A program made the position numbers and the translations under genes. A DNA stretch of 64,000 bases, from NCBI GenBank assembly GCA_027475525.1, contig JAMWFC010000132.1:729074-793073 (forward strand), in the 5' to 3' direction. Positions 57,664 to 64,000 of the stretch are shown piece by piece. The notes below the pieces were generated by a model that saw only the letters and a list, made by a program, of their open reading frames with translations, was not told the DNA's origin and made no database searches. Within the stretch, counting starts at the first letter, position 1. Each line of letters begins with the position of its first letter. Origin of the DNA: Macrolepiota albuminosa. Its lineage: Eukaryota > Basidiomycota > Agaricomycetes > Agaricales > Agaricaceae.

Positions 57664-58830
57664 ATGACCTTAGGAGCAGATTACGACACAGAGGCAGCAA
57701 GTAAGCAACGTTTACAGACATCTCAACATCAGTAGACTCATCACGCAACCAAGAAACTGCGATTGAGAAAGCCATACGCAAAGGAGAAGAAGAAAACGAC
57801 GTTATGTTGACCAGCGTCGCAAACGTAAGTAACCAAACCGCACACCGTATGTCGGACTATCAACATACAAGACATAACAGGAACCAAGATGGGCAGAAGC
57901 CATTAAGACAAAAGAAGTAAATAAGCCTCACTCATGGCGACTAGTGTACGTCCATGAAGACGGCGATATATCAGACGAGGAGTTGGTTTTCACGGTATAC
58001 GGAGCCATAAGCGAAAAGGATCTCCTGCCACTGAAAAGAGAAACACGCATGAGGTGCGTTCAATGAGATCCAACAGAACAGAGTCTAATCACATAAAGCA
58101 GCGACTACAGACGACTGAAATACATGAAGCAATACGTGAAGCTGGACGGCCTAGGAACAAAACATTTCGACGATGCAATGATAGGAGCAACGGAGATTAA
58201 CAAGCACTTCGAACTTGAATTCTCAGAAGGCCGTCTCGAATGCTGGTATAACGCGTTCCTCGGACAGCAAGAAAGATCACTAGACATCGCGAACAGGATA
58301 TTTACACCGACATGCGATGTAGAGAAGAACGAACAACACATTCCCATGGACAGGGAACTAGACCCGTACAATCTCACAGAGAAAATAAGGCAGAAAGGGT
58401 TCATGATTACCGAAGACAACGTGGTCCAATTTTCGAAGATGAAGGTAAATGAAGGGAACAGGACAACGTAAGTACAACACAATAGAGCAACACACAAAAC
58501 TGAAGGAAACTTAAGATACGAACATTACAAGCCGGAAAGATTCCGAGTGGGAGACCTCGTTTCTGTCCAGCTATCTTTCCAGGTTGTTAACCTGGCGGGT
58601 GGGAAACTCAAAATGCTTCTCGTATTGAGATCCATGACTCTTATCGAGCACCGGTCTAGCTTCATAAAAGTGAGCGACAAAGCAACACAGTAAACACACT
58701 GATAAACACCCCACAGAACGTAGTATCCAACAAAGGGACCAAGAACAAACTGAAGAGAAAGCTGAGAGACATTTCAGACAAGGGCCAGAACAGAATGGAC
58801 GTAGACGCATCAGGCAACGGCAACCAATGA
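57664..58830 (+). CDS. Unknown multi-exon gene, right member of a divergent pair
   Basis: The start ATG is at 57664 (MTLGADYDTEAA) and the end is TGA at 58830 after DVDASGNGNQ. Reading with GT...AG introns gives AIEKAIRKGEEENDVMLTSV, then EPRWAEAIKTKE, HSWRLVYVHEDGDISDEELV and LLPLKRETRM. After an intron at about 58034-58078 comes SDYRRLKYMKQYVKLDGLGT through FSEGRLECWYNAFLGQQERS and LTEKIRQKGFMITEDNVVQF. After another at about 58469-58512 comes YEHYKPERFRVGDLVSVQLS, then GGKLKMLLVLRSMTLIEHR. The final exon is Lys-rich. From memory the FRVGDLVxVQLSF...LxVVLRSxxL motif occurs in an unnamed family of basidiomycete proteins. Function unknown. Confidence 0.6.
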
Positions 58831-59146
58831 TTACATCGATCAAAAAGCCTTCAATTGCGACCACGACACTCGGATCACATTCGCTTTGTCACATTGTCAA
58901 TAACGGCCTCGTTGATCTTTGCCAATCGCATATAGTTTCGACTACGATTCACAGACACTTGCTTGGGTCTGACTATATTGTCGTCCTGCTTCCTTCCCTA
59001 ACGAGTCCACTGGACCCGTATTTTGTTTCTCCCTCATCCACCGATCCTTCTCGTTTTAGTTGCTTTTATAGTATTCCCGCATCATCATATTACCAAATAC
59101 ACTGCATTTGCCCGCAAATGTAATATCACAAACAAACAACCGCGAA

Positions 59147-59225
59147 GGCTTACATAAACCGCAGCTGGAGCGACGGCTTACATAAACCATAGCTGGAGCA
59201 ACAGCTTACAGAGCAGCAACTTACA
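59147..59225 (+). repeat. 28-bp satellite, short array (about 2.5 copies)
   Basis: GGCTTACATAAACCGCAGCT and GGCTTACATAAACCATAGCT units, in the same orientation as the array at 53649-53996, so the two arrays bracket the divergent gene pair. Confidence 0.8.
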
Positions 59226-59700
59226 TAACCAGCGGCCAGGAATTTATTTCTATTTTCTTTTGACGCGACCCCAACTTGTACATATTTTATTCACTTTCGT
59301 ACTTCTTCACTTTTGTTGTTCACCAGTTCATTAGTTCAATAATATTTCATTCCTGCTGACAAGTCGATAGCTACCTATCTAGTGTAAGTAGATTATGTTA
59401 TCGTAATATAACGATTCATCTATCGACGATGTAAACGACTGCTGGAGCAAAGAAATAATGAAACATTCTCACATCCGTCAGAAAACATAACAAATTACAT
59501 ACACAATAAAAATATACAAACAGGAAACAAATGAAAATAAATCAAGATAAAGGATAGCAAAACAAACAAATAAAAATAAAAAACACATTCGTATATATAA
59601 TCCATCGACTTGGTGAAATAAACACAATAATGCGCTCAACACAAGAAAATTATATATATGTGTATATAAAGAAAACACAAGGATTTTTCAACATGAGGAT
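59226..59700. other. AT-rich intergenic DNA
   Basis: No gene seen. One isolated satellite half-unit (GACTGCTGGAGC) lies at about 59430. Confidence 0.4.
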
Positions 59701-59704
59701 GAAC

Positions 59705-59880
59705 ATAATAGCCGGTAGAGATAGCCGAAAGGGAGCAAATATCGAGGACATGGCAGTAATAGCCGGTAGAGATAGCCGAAAGGGAGCAAATATCGAGGAC
59801 ATGGCAGTAATAGCCGGTAGTAATAGCCGGTAAAGATAGCCGAAAGGGAGCAAATATCGAGGACATAGCCGGTAGAGGAA
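59705..59880 (+). repeat. 51-bp minisatellite, about 3 copies
   Basis: Unit AATAGCCGGTAGAGATAGCC... GAGCAAATATCGAGGACATG with starts at 59709, 59760 and, after a short insertion, about 59822. It is not related to the 77-base artefacts (period 51). Confidence 0.85.
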
Positions 59881-61180
59881 GAGAACGGCAACTGCCGAGA
59901 TCACGTGAGGGGCACAAATTTCGAGGACAAAATGCGCGCCAAAGCAGGTAGTAAAACCTCAGTCTACTAAAGTAGACCTCGGAACTATACATGTTTTTTT
60001 TAGTCCACAACCTGTCGTGTCGGAAGGAACTCTAATGTGATGCTATGGGAAGTTGTCACAGCGTAGCATTCGAGGAGGGCCTACAAGGGAAGATACTTTG
60101 CAGACAAGAGGGGCCATGTACAAGACGAAATTTGAACTATAAGATATATAGAGGTTCGAAAATTGGAAGTCAATATAGAAGGTGGCCCGAGCATAACCTA
60201 ATGGAATGGAATTGGTCTTGAATTTTGGGCTGATGAATCGACCAACCTTCTCAAGAACCATCGACGAGGGACGGAGGCGATAAATAATGTAACGATAGAA
60301 GCCCACAACAGTAATAGTGGACGGAGGTCTATGTCACTATATCCATGAAGAGTCGCTTTGTGCAGGCTTTACGCGCAGCAGATATTGAAGGCAATCCTGT
60401 ACAAGGTAATTTGTAGCGGTTTTGGTTCCCCGCTTATGGAATGGCTGGTAGCCTTGTCCATTTCAGCGTAGTGGTTCACCGGATAGTCACGCCTTTTGTT
60501 CTAATGGATCTCTCAAAACGTGTACTCGAGTACTAGGGACCCTTCTATACCAGAGATTTGTTCGTCTACTTCTGCATTTAGACACGACAATTTTTATGAT
60601 AACACCCAGAAGCTATGTCCCCACCTTCGTACAGTGGACGGAAACTCTGCAAAGCGGGGATTGAGCAACACGTTCTAAAGAGGATATGGGATGGTTTTCC
60701 GCGAAAAGGCAACAAATAACTTGCGTCGTAAGAGCCGGTAGACGCTGAATCAAAGTTGCCGCGATTTCCTCATGTAATACGGTAGGAGGATAGCGAAACA
60801 TGTTTAACGCAGGAACTACTGACCTGATACCAATAAACTGTTTCGTTTACGTTTAGGTTGGTGTGACTTAACATTTAAACCAGTCCAGGACACGCCAAAC
60901 AACAATGACATCATTACGCACTTCAACGTTTGAACTCCCACACGATCTCCACTTTTGCAATAACATGCCGACCGACACAGGAAAACATTACCACATCCAA
61001 TCCACGAGACGGAAACAGTCAAGCAGCACCAGGCACCATTCATAACAGTCTTTGGCAGTTGTTTCTGTCCGTTTGTGCAACGCGTGTGGCTTGAGCTCTA
61101 ATTCTTTGGGATTTCGTACAAGGTCAGCGTCCTCCATTCATACATTCACCCTGAAAATTATCTATCTAGTACTGTTAGTC
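59881..61180. other. Intergenic; no supported gene
   Basis: A short palindrome GTCTAC-TAAA-GTAGAC lies at about 59970-59986. Open stretches on the minus strand (60306-60043, 61043-60816) lack recognisable domains. Confidence 0.35.
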
Positions 61181-61204
61181 TCCGTGAATTCTCAGTTCTA
61201 CACA

Positions 61205-61966
61205 GATATTTGGATTAATGACTAAATGCACAGACGAAGTCGACCTTTAGAAGGAACGTCAGGAACTGCTTCAAGTTTCACCCAAAGGCCTCGTTCCAGT
61301 ATTGAAACTGCACAAATATAACCCACCGAGAGCGTCGAATGAGAGCACGGTCATCATGGAGTATCTCGAGGAGTACGCTTTTCTCCGTTTCCTTCACATC
61401 GATGATGACGTGACGTCACCAGCCTTGCAAGCACAAAGATAGGAGCGACGTAGTCTTCTCCCTTCCCCCGGTTGATCCCTGTTTGTTTTTCGTCAGCTTT
61501 GACTTAATGAATTACTGACTTACACACAGATGCTCGTGCACTAGTTCGTCTTCAAGCAGGCCACACCAACCGCCATCTCGTTCCCTCCTACGTCACAAAT
61601 CGAATACGCAGTTGAGCTCCGTACCGCCATTGCTATTTTCATTTCGTCCTTCGAGCGTGCGGAGCACCAGGTTCTCTCCGGCGCTGGGTACTGGGAGAGG
61701 GAGAGGCGGAGGCGGTGAGGAGGGGTCTGGGTCTGTGGATTGAGGGTGGGAAGTTGGGGTGGGCAGATGTCATGGCAGGTCCTTGTGAGTACTTCCTTAG
61801 TCATACTGAGCAGGCCTGACGACGATGAAAGGGGGCCGTTTGGAGCGAGCAACGTATTGAAACACTACCGTCGATCCGAGTCACCTTTCAAGAAGTAGTT
61901 GGCAATCCGGCCTCCAAGGCGACGTGTGGTACCGAAGAGCTGTATATTGATAGTTGTGAACGGTAT
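61205..61966 (+). pseudogene. Glutathione S-transferase-like gene, decayed
   Basis: The thioredoxin-fold end is at about 61258-61375 (LLQVSPKGLVPVLKLHK, then NESTVIMEYLEEY; the Glu-Ser pair binds glutathione in this family). After an intron come helical C-terminal domain pieces in several frames: VLSGAGYWERE, LWIEGGKLGWADVM (about 61715-61765), FGASNVLKHYR (about 61838-61870) and KATCGTEELYIDS (about 61912-61950). A TAG before KERQELL, missing N-terminal residues and frame changes suggest a pseudogene, though some may be unrecognised introns. A 77-base duplication starts at 61959, at its 3' end. Confidence 0.6.
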
Positions 61967-62112
61967 AGGTTTTCTTTCGTGCCCTTGTGAGGATGCTGAT
62001 TTTGGGGAATAACTATGCATTCAATCGCCCAAATAAACGGTATAGGTTTTCTTTCGTGCCCTTGTGAGGATGCTGATTTTGGGGAATAACTATGCATTCA
62101 ATCGCCCAAATA
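61959..62112 (+). repeat. 77-base tandem duplication 14
   Basis: Offset exactly 77 (AACGGTATAGGTTTTCTTTC at 61959 and 62036), at the 3' end of the GST relic. Confidence 0.95.
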
Positions 62113-62826
62113 CTAGTCAAGTTGCAAATGCTATCAATACCGGTCGTAGAAACACTTATTTATTCAATGAGCAGTTCCTACTATTGTTCACTCAGTGTAT
62201 GTTTGTCGCCCTGGTCTTACTCTGTCATTCTAGGATTCTGCCCCGGATGTATGATGCTTCATATTGCCTTTTGAAGAGTGCGGTCATCCGAGTGAAGGTT
62301 GCTATATTAAAGTAAATCTCCAACGCAACACTGGGTGCCAGAAGATTAAACATCTTCCACACTAGCATACATCGTTCCCTGCATCCAGTAATTTAGGAGA
62401 TCATTTGCCATATTAGGTATGTAATGTCCTATAGATCAGCCGAACCACTAAACAAGAAACATGAAGGGTCTATCGTGATGAAACGTGCTGTAGTGGATCC
62501 ACGACCTGTACCCATCAACAGCAGTTTGTGACGCCAAGGGTGCAGCAACCCTTACATCGGCTAATAATGCCATGTGACGAAGACCCATATCGCCTTGCTT
62601 GACACGGCACAGTCTCTTTGCGGCCGTTTTGCAAATGGGACAAACTTTCCTATCTATGTGAGATCTCGGAACACTGTAGGTCCTCTTATTCCTCAATTCC
62701 AGATGTTTGCATATCAGACAATCAATTATGCCTTATGGATGATTAATTGTGCTTGCAACTGTGCCGAGTATTCATTGCCACCCACTTCTCAAGGTGGCCC
62801 AAAGTTTTCTCGGAAGGCCCTCAATC
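62113..62826. other. Intergenic; upstream of the MFS gene
   Basis: Open stretches on both strands show no domain. It presumably includes the MFS promoter. Confidence 0.35.
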
Positions 62827-64000
62827 ATGCCGTTTGAAGACACGATGACCAGCCTTCCCTCTGAGCAGCATGCTAGGCAAGAAAAGCCGTCCCAGGCCGG
62901 AGAGTCGTATGCAGCTCAGTCGACAGCAAAGCTACCAACACAGAACATGGACATCCCCTCGCCAAAGCGTGACCTTCGCTTCTGGCTTGTCTTCGTATCT
63001 CTATGCTGCTGTACGCTTCTCTCAGCCATTGATCTCGTATGTATTTTTTGCATACTTCTATGCACGATAGCTGAAACACACACTCTTTGCTCTCTTGGCA
63101 GGCAGGAGTGAGCACTGCGGCGCCGACGATTGTGCACGCTCTCAAAGGCGATGCCTTTGCTTGGACCTTCTCTGCTTACGCACTCTCCTCAGCTGCGTGC
63201 ATACCCCTAAGCGGTAATCTAGCGGAAATCTTTGGCAGACGACCTGTCCTCCAATCTGGTATTATGATCTTCATGGCTGGCTCGGCGATCGCGGGCGCGG
63301 CGCCGACGATGACCGTCCTTATTGTTGGGCGGGGTGCGTGTCATATAGTTTGGTAAAAGTACGCTCAACTGGTTTGTTATAGCTATCCAGGGGGTAGGCG
63401 GAGGCATTATTCAGTCGTTGTCAGCTATTGTAACGGCTGACCTCGTGCCATTGAGGGAGCGTGGGCTGTTTACAGGTATTACTGGCTTGTAGATCGATCT
63501 GTTCTTTCCTATTCCAGTATTATACTAACCATGCCCTGACATTGACAGAATGTGGACATTGGGTTCGGCAATCGCACCTTTCATAGCTGGTGCTCTGTCA
63601 GAAAAAGCTAGTTGGCGGTGGCTTTTTTGTCCGTCTTCCATTTTATGTTTTCTGCGTCAATATATGAATTATCTGCTACCCAGTCATCAACCTCCCACTC
63701 AGCGGAGTGGCTTTTGGCGTTGTGACACTATTCTTGCGGCTTAAAACCCCCAGACAAGCCCTACGTACCAAGTTCTTCAAGATCGATTGGATGTAAGATC
63801 CTGTACATGAGATGCGGCGAATTAATCGATTTGACCTTCTTTCATAGCGGGAATATATTGATCATCACATCAGCTTGTTCATGTATGCTTGCACTCACAT
63901 GGGGTGGAACTGAATATTCCTGGTCATCTTATCAGGTTCTCATCCCACTCATCCTTGGTATTGCGGGACTGGCATTTTCTCTACTCTATGAGGCCAAATG
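62827..64000 (+). CDS. Major facilitator superfamily transporter (drug:H+ antiporter 2-like), 5' part
   Basis: The start ATG 62827 gives MPFEDTMTS (a second ATG is at 62845). Exons: 62827-63036, 63102-63333, 63383-63488, 63549-63628, 63684-63792 and 63848 to the window end, with introns of 65, 49, 60, 55 and 55 nt in matching phases. The N-terminal tail is cytosolic. TM1 (FWLVFVSLCCCTLLSAIDL) is followed by FAWTFSAYALSSAACIPLSG. NLAEIFGRRPVL is the MFS motif A. QGVGGGIIQSLSAIVTADLV matches the conserved segment around TM4. MWTLGSAIAPFIAGAL and SWRWLFFVINLPLSGVAFGV correspond to TM5-6, then an intracellular loop and ALTWGGTEYSWSS, typical of the 14-TM DHA2 family. The substrate is unknown; an efflux pump role is inferred. 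The 3' half lies outside the window. Confidence 0.85.

Noticed and set aside
59970..59986. Palindrome as a Helitron 3' hairpin
   Set aside because: No CTRR end follows at the right distance, and the RepHel gene orientation would put the 3' end at the opposite side.

Overview
The window is fungal nuclear DNA, almost certainly from an agaricomycete basidiomycete. Genes carry many short introns of about 46-60 nt with GT...AG ends. The gene set is also typical: a NACHT-WD40 receptor, a JmjC-like protein, a major-facilitator transporter with short introns, KDZ, Helitron, Tc1 and Ty3/Gypsy elements, and unnamed basidiomycete repeat-associated gene families. Most of the window is transposable-element DNA.

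Layout. 1-10700: a young, very GC- and CpG-rich Ty3/Gypsy chromovirus on the minus strand. Its two LTR copies look identical over the 498 bases that can be compared. It has gag, two consecutive retropepsin domains, RT, RNase H, integrase and a chromodomain. It also carries a spliced antisense gene encoding a Zn2Cys6-type cluster between pol and its 3' LTR. Its primer-binding site matches the predicted start of its own transcript, which points to Tf1-like self-priming. 10701-27300: an AT-rich, CpG-poor graveyard. It holds a Gypsy pol relic, a Tc1 element with TA target duplications, and a decayed composite with long inverted repeats (about 17.1-26.1 kb). That composite contains a KDZ transposase fragment, an accessory gene, two solo LTRs and a CACTA-like MITE. 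A Copia relic follows. 27300-30000: broken host-type genes (amidase N-terminus and a cysteine-rich protein). 30692-36904: an AT-rich NACHT-WD40 gene with about 21 near-identical WD repeats and one nonsense codon. 37-40.4 kb: mostly intergenic, with a 100-bp minisatellite. 40428-45314: a multi-exon JmjC-like gene. 45.7-53.3 kb: a Helitron RepHel protein with a C-terminal cysteine-peptidase-like domain. 54.4-58.8 kb: two divergently transcribed multi-exon genes of unknown function, bordered by 28-bp satellite arrays related to those flanking the Helitron. 61.2-62.0 kb: a decayed glutathione transferase. 62827-64000: the 5' part of an MFS drug-transporter-like gene, cut by the window end.

Caution on the assembly. 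Fourteen tandem duplications with an offset of exactly 77 bases are scattered through unrelated sequence (young retroelement, old relics, host gene, Helitron, intergenic). Collapsing one copy restores the reading frame at the pol gene and the JmjC gene. At the Helitron it does so once small edge mismatches are allowed for. They are best explained as unmerged 77-base contig overlaps, and the apparent frameshifts at those places should not be read as biology.
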